DNA from: Bin87 sp965222895
GTDB lineage: Bacteria; Chloroflexota; Dehalococcoidia; Lucifugimonadales; UBA3495
Length of the DNA stretch: 64,000 nucleotides
Reading direction: 5' to 3'
Assembly: GCA_965222895.1 (NCBI GenBank)
Contig: CBDCVB010000002.1
Span: 1,240,001-1,304,000, forward strand
In this document: positions 35,467-44,064 of the stretch, piece after piece
How positions within the stretch are numbered: the first letter of the stretch is position 1
Layout: every line of letters begins with the position of its first letter
Program-made: the position numbers and the translations under genes
The notes under the pieces: generated by a model
Databases searched by the model: none
Seen by the model: the letters and a program-made list of their open reading frames with translations, nothing else
What the model was told of the DNA's origin: nothing

Positions 35467-35789
35467 TCCGATTCTCCTCTCGCCGGCCGGCGGGCAAAGC
35501 GCGCGGTAACAATCCAGTATCTTGGCCCGGTATCGATGACGACTGCGACAACAACGTACTTATCCAAATCATCGTACCAACGCGTGAACAACCGGACCCC
35601 CATGTCGCTTGGACTGATTTGTACGCGGTCCGGGTCGGCCAGGGTGGGCGCAATATATTCCCTATGGGCCGGGAGCAAATCGGAATGCCGGTTCCCGATA
35701 TGCCGCTCCCGTTCCTCGTTAAGCTCTACCGTGCCACCCAGATAGGGGCAGGGAAAATATGCTGGGTTTGGTTCGGCCTCCACCGACAT
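35451..35789 (-). CDS. PBECR/RelE-like small nuclease candidate
   Basis: This 112-residue protein contains VELNEERERHIGNRHSDLLPAHREYIAPTLADPDRVQ and a later YWIVTARFARR strand. These resemble the PBECR/DUF4258 group of barnase-EndoU-RelE-like RNases, where the HI..RH element supplies catalytic His residues. The gene starts 4 bases after the MaoC stop and overlaps the DUF2283-like gene. Function is inferred only from this pattern. Confidence 0.5.
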   Translation of the reverse strand: MSVEAEPNPAYFPCPYLGGTVELNEERERHIGNRHSDLLPAHREYIAPTLADPDRVQISPSDMGVRLFTRWYDDLDKYVVVAVVIDTGPRYWIVTARFARRPARGESEWRRT

Positions 35790-35793
35790 TGTA

Positions 35794-37029
35794 TCAAGCC
35801 GGCAGGATGGGCGGCGCTTCCTCGGGCAGGGTGATGTGGCGCAGGGAGATGTGGCTGCCGTCGGTGAACCAGGGGTTGCGGGGGTCGCGGGAGGGCAGCT
35901 GCACGGTGGCCATGCCGGGGGCGGTTATCTCGCCGCGCTGGTTTTCGGTCCAGATGTCGACATCGACCAGGGTGTTGCCGTTGTGGAGGTACTTGCGGGC
36001 CACGCGCCCTTTGCAGAACTGGGTGTCGCCGTACACGTTGAACCGGCGCGTTTCGACGCGCAGACGCTTGAGGAAGGCGTCATCGCCCATCCAGTTGGTC
36101 ATGAGCGTGGCCAGCCACGACACCCGCTGGGGGCCGTAGTCGTAAGCGCCAGGGACGCCTACTGCCTCGGCGACCGAATCGCGCAGGTGGCCGATGCCGG
36201 TGTATTCCAGGCCGCCGCCGGATTCGGGGTTGCGGAAGAAGTGATCGGGATGGCGCATGGCCTCGCGCAGCAGGACGCCGTGGGCGCTGGAACGGCCGGT
36301 ACCGACCAGGAACGCGCTCACGTCCTGCAACGACAGCGGGCCGCGCACTACGGTAGGCAACTCTTCGCCAAGCTCGGTGTCTTCAAAGTAGCGGGTCTGA
36401 CCGCCGCGGGCGGTTTCGCCCAGCACCTGCTCGTCGATGGCGGCCAGCTCGGCGTCGGTGTACTCGTGTCGCTTGGGGACATCGGCGTACTTGCCCCGCT
36501 CCCGCGACGCCCGCCGCTGATGCCGGGTGCACCAGCCGACGACGCGGGCGGTTACCTCGTCCCGCTGGTTGGAATAGGTGGTTTCCACGTACTGTATGAC
36601 CAGCCGACCGGAGTAGGCGCTCTGCTTCTCCTGAACGTCCAGCACTCGTTCGACGCAGTTGACGGCATCACCGGGACGCAGCACGCGGAAGAACTCCCAG
36701 TCGTTGCCGGCGAAGAAGCCGTGGACGCCGGGCAGTCCCCAGCGAGTGCGTCCCGACCAGTGGCGCATATAGGGAGCGCAGGGGTGTCCGATGACACTGC
36801 CGTACTTGGAATAAACAGCGTACTCCTGGTCGCGAAACAGCGGGTTGGCGTCGCCGATGCCGTTCACGAAGTTAAGCATGGTGTCCAGGTTGGCCTGGCG
36901 CACGTACTGCTCGGTACGCATACGCACGCCGATCATGGCTCTGGCGGCGGCCAGGGCCTCGTCGGAGATGCCGCCTTCCACCTCGGGAAGGGTTTCTACT
37001 ACCTGCTGTTGGGTTTGCTGCTGTGTCAT
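35794..37029 (-). CDS. MaoC-like acyl-CoA hydratase/dehydratase, double hot-dog
   Basis: This 411-residue protein has two hot-dog halves. The first resembles the N-terminal MaoC dehydratase domain (FVNGIGDANPLFRDQEYA, the hydratase-2-type D...NP..H region with H replaced). The second contains RYFEDTELGEELPTVVRGPLSLQDVSAFLVGTGRSS and GPQRVSWLATLMTNWMGDD. It would add or remove water at enoyl-CoA intermediates. It lies between CoA-transferase genes, consistent with a CoA-dependent degradation route. Confidence 0.8.
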   Translation of the reverse strand: MTQQQTQQQVVETLPEVEGGISDEALAAARAMIGVRMRTEQYVRQANLDTMLNFVNGIGDANPLFRDQEYAVYSKYGSVIGHPCAPYMRHWSGRTRWGLPGVHGFFAGNDWEFFRVLRPGDAVNCVERVLDVQEKQSAYSGRLVIQYVETTYSNQRDEVTARVVGWCTRHQRRASRERGKYADVPKRHEYTDAELAAIDEQVLGETARGGQTRYFEDTELGEELPTVVRGPLSLQDVSAFLVGTGRSSAHGVLLREAMRHPDHFFRNPESGGGLEYTGIGHLRDSVAEAVGVPGAYDYGPQRVSWLATLMTNWMGDDAFLKRLRVETRRFNVYGDTQFCKGRVARKYLHNGNTLVDVDIWTENQRGEITAPGMATVQLPSRDPRNPWFTDGSHISLRHITLPEEAPPILPA

Positions 37030-37039
37030 TCGTATGCCC

Positions 37040-37387
37040 TCATTGCAAATTGCCAGCCAATTCTTCCAATAGTCCGACGAAGAATAACCCTCCCAGACTG
37101 GTCATCTCCATAAATAACCACTGCAAAGGGCCAAACACCAGTTGGCGCCCTGTAACGTGCTCATCCTGTAAAAATCTCGCGACCGACAGAAGCACGAGGA
37201 GATAGAAGACGCCTGAAGCCAGGATTCCTGCTACTTTGCCCAGTTGAGCCCCTCGCGCGAAATCAGGCTCTGACACCCAAGGTCCCACTTCTACACCGCT
37301 CCCGAAAAGCCCAAATCCAATGGCCGCTGTGGCAACAGCCATGATAGCTATTGCCAACTGATACCATTCGGGCTGTTTTGAGGGCAT
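37040..37387 (-). CDS. Small membrane protein
   Basis: This 115-residue protein has about three hydrophobic segments (LAIAIMAVATAAIGFGLFG, VAGILASGVFYLLVLLSVA, FMEMTSLGGLFFVGLLEEL). No family is recognised. Its start overlaps the stop of the next small membrane gene by one base (TAATG), so the two are cotranslated. Confidence 0.55.
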   Translation of the reverse strand: MPSKQPEWYQLAIAIMAVATAAIGFGLFGSGVEVGPWVSEPDFARGAQLGKVAGILASGVFYLLVLLSVARFLQDEHVTGRQLVFGPLQWLFMEMTSLGGLFFVGLLEELAGNLQ

Positions 37388-37647
37388 TAGGGCATATCCA
37401 CGTCATGGTCTGGCCGGTTCACGCGCCATACGTAGATTAGCCCCACGATACCACTGATTACGAAGCCGGCACACATTGTCATTCCGGTCCAATATGCGCC
37501 AGGCAGATCCGCATTAGATTCTAGCAGCCGCCACAATCCGAGTCCCACTCCCAAGAGACCAACAATGAGTGGCGCAAAACCAAAGGAATATGGCATTCTG
37601 CTTTCTTTACGCTTGGCCCGTCGGTTCCAGAATATGTTCAGCATCAT
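37387..37647 (-). CDS. Small membrane protein
   Basis: This 86-residue protein has two membrane helices (FAPLIVGLLGVGLGLWRLL and MTMCAGFVISGIVGLIYVW) separated by NADLPGAYWTG. A shorter start at about 37593 (MPYSFGF) is possible. No function can be assigned; it pairs with the 37040 gene. Confidence 0.5.
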   Translation of the reverse strand: MMLNIFWNRRAKRKESRMPYSFGFAPLIVGLLGVGLGLWRLLESNADLPGAYWTGMTMCAGFVISGIVGLIYVWRVNRPDHDVDMP

Positions 37648-37711
37648 CTGCTCCCATCTTGGCCCCTACAGATTAGTGTGACTGCTAACCGAAGCCCTCG
37701 GCAACAGTATC

Positions 37712-38959
37712 CTAATATACCACCCGCCGCTCTTCCAGCTGCGCCACCTCGTCCTCGCTCAATCCCAGCGTAGCACACAGCACCTGGCGGTTGTGTTCGC
37801 CCATGAGGGGGGCGTGGCGGCGCACTGCTGACGGCGTTTTGCTGAGGCCCCACATCAGGTTGAAGATTGGCTCGGCGCCCAGAGCGGGATGGTCGATGTC
37901 GTTGTAGAGGCCGCGTGCCATGAAGTGGGGGTGGAAGAGCCGCTCCTCGGCGCCCAGCACCGGCGCGGCGGCGACACCGTGCGCCTGCAGGAGTTCGGTG
38001 ATACCGTCGGGGTCGTGCAGGGCCGTCCACGCGCCGAGCAGGTCGTCCAGCTCGCGCCGGTGTTGCTGGCGACGATACTGGCTGCGGAACCGGTCATCGG
38101 CGGCCCAATCGGGGCTGCCCATGGCCTCGACCAGACCCTGCCACTCGGACTGCGATGCCACCGCGATGGACACCCACTGGTCGCTGCTTTCCGGAGTCGG
38201 AGCGCAGGGGTAATGGCCATAGGGAGCCATCGTGGGGTCGTAGTTGCCGCGCGGTTGCAGGGAGCGTCCGGTGAGGGCGTGTTCCATCAGGCCGACGCCC
38301 TGAGTGACCACGGTGGCCCGCAGCATCGAAACGTCGATGTACTGCCCCTCGCCCGTGCGGTTGCGGTTGTAGAGCGCGGACGCGACGGCGAACACCGCGT
38401 GGAGCGCACCGCAGATGTCTCCGAAGGCGTGTTTGAGTCCCAGCGGCCCACCATTCTCGTATCCCATCGTGCTGTCGAGGCCGGACAGCGCCCCGATGGA
38501 CGGAGCGTAGGCGCGCAGGTCGCGCAGCGGCCCGTCTTGTCCGGTGGACGAAATGGATGCCATGACGATGTCGGGTTTGATGGCGCGGAGAGTCTGATAG
38601 CCAAGGCCCAGACGATCCATCACACCGGGCGAGAAGTTCTCGATGACCACATCGCAGCGGGCCACCAGCCGTTTGGCGAGTTCGACAGCATCGGGTTCGG
38701 CGATGTTGAGGGTAATGCTCAGCTTGCCGCGATTGACGTTGTGGAACATCGGGTTTTGTTCGGGGTCGGGCTGGTCGCCGACGATGGGTCGGCCCAGGCG
38801 CATGTAGTCCAGACGCTGGCGGGTTTCAACCTTGATGACCTCGGCGCCCATGTCGGCCAAAACCATGCCGGGGATTGCGCCGGCCAGCACCCAGCCGAAA
38901 TCCAGCACACGGTAGCCGGACAAGATGCCGCCATTTTCAGACCTGTCTATCGTGCTCAT
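37712..38959 (-). CDS. Family III CoA-transferase, copy 2
   Basis: This 415-residue CaiB/BaiF protein has YRVLDFGWVLAGAIPGMVLADMGAEVIKVE, NVNRGKLSITLNI, GDICGALHAVFAVASALYNRNRTGEGQYIDVSMLRA and APLMGEHNRQVLCATLGLSEDE. The expected catalytic Asp is in QYIDVSM. It contains a longer middle region than copy 1. It could activate a carboxylic acid with CoA from a donor such as succinyl-CoA; the substrate is unknown. Confidence 0.9.
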   Translation of the reverse strand: MSTIDRSENGGILSGYRVLDFGWVLAGAIPGMVLADMGAEVIKVETRQRLDYMRLGRPIVGDQPDPEQNPMFHNVNRGKLSITLNIAEPDAVELAKRLVARCDVVIENFSPGVMDRLGLGYQTLRAIKPDIVMASISSTGQDGPLRDLRAYAPSIGALSGLDSTMGYENGGPLGLKHAFGDICGALHAVFAVASALYNRNRTGEGQYIDVSMLRATVVTQGVGLMEHALTGRSLQPRGNYDPTMAPYGHYPCAPTPESSDQWVSIAVASQSEWQGLVEAMGSPDWAADDRFRSQYRRQQHRRELDDLLGAWTALHDPDGITELLQAHGVAAAPVLGAEERLFHPHFMARGLYNDIDHPALGAEPIFNLMWGLSKTPSAVRRHAPLMGEHNRQVLCATLGLSEDEVAQLEERRVVY

Positions 38960-38986
38960 GGTGCTCCGCGCGCTTGCGACTTACGG

Positions 38987-39241
38987 TTACTCTCTGGCTG
39001 GGACGATAAAGGCGGCCAGCGCGGGCATTACGGCGAGAACGCCCGCCGCCGCAATTTTGGTGTAACCGCCGCCGTACACGAGGCTCACCGCCCACAACCC
39101 CGCGAAGGCCGCCGCCCCCACAATCATACCGGCGATGATGATGACATCGGGCCGGTGGTTCTTGCGGATGGCAACCTGCCGCGCAATGAGACAGCTGGCC
39201 AGAAACACCACCACGGCGATGATGGCAATGCGGATTACCAA
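38987..39241 (-). CDS. Small membrane protein
   Basis: This 84-residue protein has about three hydrophobic stretches (VIRIAIIAVVVFLASCLIA, VIIIAGMIVGAAAFAGLWAV, IAAAGVLAVMPALAAFIV). It lies between two CoA-transferase genes on the same strand. No family is recognised. Confidence 0.5.
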   Translation of the reverse strand: MVIRIAIIAVVVFLASCLIARQVAIRKNHRPDVIIIAGMIVGAAAFAGLWAVSLVYGGGYTKIAAAGVLAVMPALAAFIVPARE

Positions 39242-39297
39242 GTTGCGTCCCTCATCTCTATCACCCTAATCCTCTCCCATCAAAGGGAGAGGGGACT

Positions 39298-39394
39298 AGC
39301 CCCGGTCATTGCGAGCGTAGCGCGGCAATCTCGTCGCCGGGTGCACTTCGTTGAGGCAGCGGGATTGCCACGTCGCTGGCGCTCCTCGCAATGA
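39298..39394 (-). repeat. MITE-like dispersed repeat, divergent copy 5
   Basis: The ends gtcattgcgagcgtagcg and gctcctcgcaatgac match the family, but the centre (gtgcacttcgttgaggcagc) differs from the other copies. No flanking direct repeat is clear. It lies between a small membrane gene and a CoA-transferase. Confidence 0.6.
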
Positions 39395-39410
39395 CAAATC
39401 TGCAACTTCA

Positions 39411-40616
39411 TCAGATAATCCCCGTTTGGTGGAGTTTGACCAATTCTGCGGAGGAGAAGCCGAGGCGACCGCACAGTATCTCGCGGTTGTGCTGGCCCAG
39501 GGTGGGCGCCGGCGTGGGCGGCGCGACGTTGGCGTCGGCCAGACGGTAGGGCGGGCCGGGATAGGCCACCGGGCCGGTGTCGGCGCGGTCAATCTCCACG
39601 AACAGGTCGGCTAGGGAAGGGTCGTTGCGGACTTCCTCGTAGGTGCGGACGGGCGCCAGTGGGATGCGATGCTCCAGGGCGATTTCCAGCAACTCGGCCT
39701 TGGTATAGTCGGCCAGCCATTCCTCCAGGTATGCGTCTACTTCGTCGGCGTATAGGTTGTTCATGGTGGTGCGGTTGCGGAGGCGCGGCTCCTGCGACCA
39801 CTCCGGACTGCCCATGATTTCCAGCAGCCGGCCCCACTGCCGGCCCTCGGGCGAGCCGACGAAGATGTGGCCGTCCTTGCAACGCAGGATGCAGTTCGGG
39901 TAGGGAAAATCCAGGGCGTGGTGGCCGGTGCGACGGGTTACGCGCCACTGATACACGGCCATCAACGCCTCGGGGCCGTTGTAGAGACCGGCCATCGTCT
40001 CGGCCTCGGCGATGTCGATGTGCTGGCCGCCGTGCTGTTGCCTACCCAGCAGCGCCATAACGATGGACGATGCCGCCGCCATGCCAGCGAAGTAGCCAAC
40101 TTCGGGGGTGCCAAAGGTCAGCGGCTCCCGGTCGGGTTCGCCCAAACCCTCGTTGATGCCGCTGGCCGCCGCCAGGTTGATGTCGTAAGCCCGATAGTTG
40201 CGCCACGGCCCGGACAGCCCATAAGGGCTGATGGATGCCATAACCAGATTGGGGTTTCCAGCAGCCAGCGTGTCGTAGTCCAGGCCCAGCCGGGCCATGT
40301 CGGACGGCGGCGCGTTGTGAACCACCACATCGGAATCGGCAGCCAGCCGGGCCAGGATGCTGCGTCCGGTGGGTGTTTCCAGGTTGGCAGTGACGCCCTG
40401 CTTGTTGGCGTTGAGGTACAGGAACAGGCCGCTGCGCTCCGGATGCGGGATGTCATCAGGCCAGGGGCCGTAGCGCCGGGCGGCCTCGCCCACGCCTGGC
40501 GGCTCCAGCTTGATCACATCAGCGCCGGCGTCGGCCAGCAGTTTGGAACAGTAAGGCGCAGAGAGCATCGAGCCGACTTCCAGCACACGGAGGCCGGAGA
40601 GGAGGGAGTAGGTCAT
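39411..40616 (-). CDS. Family III CoA-transferase, copy 3
   Basis: This 401-residue CaiB/BaiF protein has LRVLEVGSMLSAPYCSKLLADAGADVIKLEPPGVGEAARRYGPWP, LNANKQGVTANLETP, a putative catalytic Asp in GQHIDIAEAETMAGLYNG, and LGQHNREILCGRLGFSSAE at the end. It is closest in style to copy 1 (GPWPDDIPHPERSGLFLYLN). It is followed upstream by the restriction-modification pair. Confidence 0.9.
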   Translation of the reverse strand: MTYSLLSGLRVLEVGSMLSAPYCSKLLADAGADVIKLEPPGVGEAARRYGPWPDDIPHPERSGLFLYLNANKQGVTANLETPTGRSILARLAADSDVVVHNAPPSDMARLGLDYDTLAAGNPNLVMASISPYGLSGPWRNYRAYDINLAAASGINEGLGEPDREPLTFGTPEVGYFAGMAAASSIVMALLGRQQHGGQHIDIAEAETMAGLYNGPEALMAVYQWRVTRRTGHHALDFPYPNCILRCKDGHIFVGSPEGRQWGRLLEIMGSPEWSQEPRLRNRTTMNNLYADEVDAYLEEWLADYTKAELLEIALEHRIPLAPVRTYEEVRNDPSLADLFVEIDRADTGPVAYPGPPYRLADANVAPPTPAPTLGQHNREILCGRLGFSSAELVKLHQTGII

Positions 40617-40629
40617 GGTCTTGTCAGTC

Positions 40630-41625
40630 CTATGGATTGGACCGGGTCATGCGCAGGGTATGGTTAAAAATCTCATCAAAGAATTCGTTCTGCCGGATTT
40701 CGCTTGACAAGAGTTCTACCAGCAAAAAATCTTTTTCAAACAATCTGCTCTGTCTAACACGCCGGCGCATTTCGGTAGTGATTACACCGGCGACAAGAAA
40801 GTTCTTGCATCGTGAGTTGACTGCTATTGCTGCTTGGGCGGATTTTTCGGCGGCGCCTAATCGTTCCAACGCTCCTGCTGGGTCAATGCCGCCTTTAATT
40901 TCTACGGTAGCATCTAAAGAATCTCCGTGGCGGAAGGCAACGTCAGGTTCAGAACTGAAGACCATCACAAAATCATCCGACAGATGGTACTGGTCGCTTT
41001 CCGGATTGGTAGGTATGGAATTGACATCAGGGTATGCTGGATCTACCAGCAATCCATTCTCAAAAAGATACCGGAGTAGCAGACTGCGGAGTCGTTGCTC
41101 CGGTAACTGCCCCATCTTGTTGCGTATTGAGCCATCAAAAGAAATCCCAATTGAGGCAATCATTGTGCGATAGCCATTCTCAAGTGTCCAATCGACCGTG
41201 TTCCCAATGATAGATGAAATAAAGCTGTTATACAGACCCGCAACCCGGACCGCGGACGGCGCTGTAACCCGAGGTTTGCGTCGTCGCAGCGTTGGATCAA
41301 TTTCCCAATTGTCGACCGATACAGCCTGTTCCTGTACCTCTTTGCCGGACAGACCATTGATGCCTCGGTAATACAAAGAAACGAATGGTTCTGCCACCAG
41401 CATATCAGGGTGGCAGAACACGCTGACCGGGCTTTGCCCGAGGGAACGCACGTGTTCCCATCCCGCTTGGGAAATCAAGTAAGATTCAATGGAATCTGTG
41501 AAGACAAACTGGTTGCTCAAGTCTGACACCGCTTGCCATGCCCGCAAATCCAAGCGTCTTTGCAGTGTGCTCGTCAAATCTTGGGAACGCAGTTCTCTGG
41601 TAAATCGGCGATAGTCACTGCTCAT
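40630..41625 (-). CDS. Type II restriction endonuclease, XcyI-like
   Basis: This 331-residue protein resembles XcyI/Cfr9I restriction enzymes, which cut CCCGGG. The PD-(D/E)XK-type centre is DATVEIKGGIDPAGALERLGAAEKSAQ, with D, then E-x-K. ATG 41625 overlaps the methyltransferase TGA as ATGA, which fixes the start against the longer frame to 41745. Translational coupling behind the methyltransferase ensures that modification comes first. Family assignment is from memory of the pattern and needs a search. Confidence 0.7.
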   Translation of the reverse strand: MSSDYRRFTRELRSQDLTSTLQRRLDLRAWQAVSDLSNQFVFTDSIESYLISQAGWEHVRSLGQSPVSVFCHPDMLVAEPFVSLYYRGINGLSGKEVQEQAVSVDNWEIDPTLRRRKPRVTAPSAVRVAGLYNSFISSIIGNTVDWTLENGYRTMIASIGISFDGSIRNKMGQLPEQRLRSLLLRYLFENGLLVDPAYPDVNSIPTNPESDQYHLSDDFVMVFSSEPDVAFRHGDSLDATVEIKGGIDPAGALERLGAAEKSAQAAIAVNSRCKNFLVAGVITTEMRRRVRQSRLFEKDFLLVELLSSEIRQNEFFDEIFNHTLRMTRSNP

Positions 41626-43070
41626 CTTCGCACCCACCAATACACGCACTTTCGCAGTTCCTTGCGCCCAAAGCGGCCCATTTGCTGACTGGCGTTGCCC
41701 TTGCCTCGGGCCAATGTCCAGATTATTTTCGTCCGGAAACCGCACTGCTCGGCCAGGTCGGACAGTATCAAATCCACCGGCACTTCTTCACCGTGATACT
41801 GCACGTTGTCGTTTACCATAAATACTGATGCCCCTGGTTTGCAGACCCGGGCCAGCTCGGTGATAACCACCACCATCTCCATAAAGTAATTTCGCACCAG
41901 ACGGATGACGTGGGGGTTAGGCAATTCGCCACGCTCATTGGCCCACGCGAGTGAATCCTCTATTTCCGAGATTGTCGGTTGCCGGTCAAACAACGCCAGA
42001 GCATCGCGATGGCTGGACGCCAGTTGCTCCCGCTTGGAACGATTCTCGACCGTAGCCGACAACAAACGCTGGCGTAATTCGCTGATTCCATGGTTATCGT
42101 ACCCGAGCCAGGCCAGCTCCAGAGCATAGGTGCGAGTGTAATCGTATCGGTTAGCATAAGGCGGAGAGGTAATCACGGCATCTATGGAATTTGTTGGCAA
42201 ATCGGGCAGGGCATCGTAGCAGGAACCCTCAATTATGCGAACACGGTTGGGCGTGTCGGAATCGGCCAGCATCGGCAAGTCGGTTGCGATAGTTTCCAAC
42301 TTGTTGCGCAACGATTCAGAGTACGGCAATACACACCGCTTTTCCATTTTCGCCTTGAGTCGCCGGCCGGAACGATGGTCCCACCGGAGGTATTGGCCGT
42401 CCTTGCTAGTCCAGCTGGCATCTTCCAGCGCAGACATCGCCGCCAGAGCCAGCAAATCGGTCTCCGGACCTGGCTCCGCCTGTCGCAGCCGGTTCCGAGC
42501 GACGGCTATCGCCTGTTCGCTCTCCGCCGGGAAAGCCTTTTCCGTGATGCGTATATGCGGAAATGAATCTTGCAGCAATGTCTCGGCTCCGCCAGTCGCC
42601 GCTACGCACGCCAGCAACTCGGCCGCCTGACGCCGTAAAACCGGCCGGTCGGCAACCGAGGCAGTCAGTAGCCCGTTGGCAATCCTGACACCCACCGGCA
42701 GTATCTCTATCCCGATTCCGTCCCAGCCCTCATGGGCTGCGGTAATCGGAGCTACGCCAGTACCCGCAAAGGGGTCGAGCAATCGGCCCCGGTTTTCTCG
42801 GCCCCGATTGTCGAGGAATCCGAGCAGGTATCGCACCAGTTCGACGCTGAACCCCTCTTTGAATTTGAACCATCGGAAACCGGCGGCTCGTTTGTTCAAT
42901 TGCCACGAAACCAACGCGCGCGACAAGTCGGGATTAACCGTGATCCGGTCGCCAAAACGAGCCAGCAATTTATCCCGTTGGCGTGTTTGGATATAGTTCC
43001 GGTTAGAATCGGCAGTAGAAGATTCCGGCAGCGGTTCAAGTTCGGTCATAGATTCAAGGCGTGCTGTCAT
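41622..43070 (-). CDS. DNA methyltransferase of the XcyI-like restriction-modification system
   Basis: This DNA amino-methyltransferase of about 482 residues has RLLDPFAGTGVAPITAAHEGWDGIGIEI (AdoMet motif I) ahead of AVITSPPYANRYDYTRTYALELAW (motif IV). The S-P-P-Y form is typical of N4-cytosine enzymes such as M.Cfr9I, agreeing with a CCCGGG partner. The C-terminus has a late VCKPGASVFMVNDNVQYHGEEVPV segment. ATG 43070 is preferred to the TTG at 43136. No controller gene is seen. It should protect host DNA from the coupled enzyme. Confidence 0.85.
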   Translation of the reverse strand: MTARLESMTELEPLPESSTADSNRNYIQTRQRDKLLARFGDRITVNPDLSRALVSWQLNKRAAGFRWFKFKEGFSVELVRYLLGFLDNRGRENRGRLLDPFAGTGVAPITAAHEGWDGIGIEILPVGVRIANGLLTASVADRPVLRRQAAELLACVAATGGAETLLQDSFPHIRITEKAFPAESEQAIAVARNRLRQAEPGPETDLLALAAMSALEDASWTSKDGQYLRWDHRSGRRLKAKMEKRCVLPYSESLRNKLETIATDLPMLADSDTPNRVRIIEGSCYDALPDLPTNSIDAVITSPPYANRYDYTRTYALELAWLGYDNHGISELRQRLLSATVENRSKREQLASSHRDALALFDRQPTISEIEDSLAWANERGELPNPHVIRLVRNYFMEMVVVITELARVCKPGASVFMVNDNVQYHGEEVPVDLILSDLAEQCGFRTKIIWTLARGKGNASQQMGRFGRKELRKCVYWWVRR

Positions 43071-43241
43071 TGCTGTCCTGGTGGAGTGTATGTCTATTTT
43101 TGGAGCAAGTCCGGACTTGGGCCAAGTTTCACCCAACGCGTCTTATGCCGTCAACCCCGCAGCGGTCAGTATGCTACACTGGCGCCACTAGTTTTATAGT
43201 CACATTACCCACCCCTGTTTCACTAACTAAGGAGGCTCCTT

Positions 43242-43901
43242 ATGCCTAACAAGCGCGGCACCGGCTTGATTATGGTCTGGTGCGACGTTCCCGCCGAAGC
43301 CGAAGAAGAGTTTAATCATTGGTACAACACGGAGCATTTGCAGGAGCTGCTGTCGGTGCCCGGTGTGTTGAACGCGGCCCGCTACGAGGCCACCAGCAGC
43401 GGCCCCAAGCATCTGGCGATGTATGAACTGGAAAGCGTTGCCGTGGTCGACACCGATGCCTTCAAGAACCGCCCACCCACGCCCTGGGGCCAGAAAGCCG
43501 GCCCGCGGGCGGTGGCGACGACGCTGATCAACAACGTGTATCAGATGATTCACCCCGCCAGCCTCAGCGACGAGCTGGCCGACGCCGATATGTCGCCGGC
43601 GTTGCAGATTGGCCGGATGGACGTACCCGCCGAGGCCGACACCGAGTGGAACAACTGGTATTCCACCGTGTACGTGCCCAACTACGAAAAGGTGGACGGG
43701 TGCATCCGCGGTCGCCGCTGGAAGTCGGTGCGCGGTGAGCCTTCCTACGCGACTGTTTACGAGTTTGCGAATCCGGAAGTGTCGTCCACCGCTCCCTGGC
43801 TAGAGCAACGCGACATTCATCCCGACAACGTCCGGATGCGCGAAGTGATGACCCACGCCGCCGGGTCGCCGGGCATCTGGCGCAAAACCTTCCAGATTTA
43901 G
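43242..43901 (+). CDS. Duplicated Dabb/EthD-like dimeric alpha-beta-barrel protein
   Basis: This 219-residue protein has two ferredoxin-like halves. Each has the pattern GLIMVWCDVPAEAEEEFNHWYNTEHL and ALQIGRMDVPAEADTEWNNWYSTVYV, followed by a V(P/D)G strand-turn. This W-(Y)-x-x-E/V-H arrangement is that of EthD and stress-responsive Dabb proteins, which often act in catabolism of aromatics or ethers. ATG 43242 follows aaggaggctcc. A terminator closes the gene. Confidence 0.75.
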   Translation: MPNKRGTGLIMVWCDVPAEAEEEFNHWYNTEHLQELLSVPGVLNAARYEATSSGPKHLAMYELESVAVVDTDAFKNRPPTPWGQKAGPRAVATTLINNVYQMIHPASLSDELADADMSPALQIGRMDVPAEADTEWNNWYSTVYVPNYEKVDGCIRGRRWKSVRGEPSYATVYEFANPEVSSTAPWLEQRDIHPDNVRMREVMTHAAGSPGIWRKTFQI

Positions 43902-43943
43902 CAGACCCGGCCGTTGCGAGGACCGGAGCAACGGGGCAATCCC

Positions 43944-43980
43944 GGCATCGTGGCGACGGCCGTTGCCGCGATGCCTTTTT
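43944..43980 (+). terminator. Intrinsic terminator after the Dabb-like gene
   Basis: GGCATCG (43944-43950) pairs with CGATGCC, with an inner GGC/GCC pairing, and TTTTT follows at 43976-43980. It lies about 40 bases after the stop at 43901 and just before the CtaG operon. Confidence 0.75.
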
Positions 43981-44064
43981 GGGTTCCGGCCTGCTACGGA
44001 ACGACGGTTATGCCAGACTCTGCTCAATGGGAAAGGGTGAGGGAGATGGTGAGGGTAACGTCTC

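Noticed and set aside
35836..37113. A 425-codon plus-strand frame opposite the MaoC gene
   Set aside because: Shadow frame in GC-rich DNA; the minus frame has clear hot-dog motifs and the operon context.
37889..39394. A 501-codon plus-strand frame opposite CoA-transferase copy 2
   Set aside because: Shadow frame that runs into a dispersed repeat; its sequence is not protein-like.
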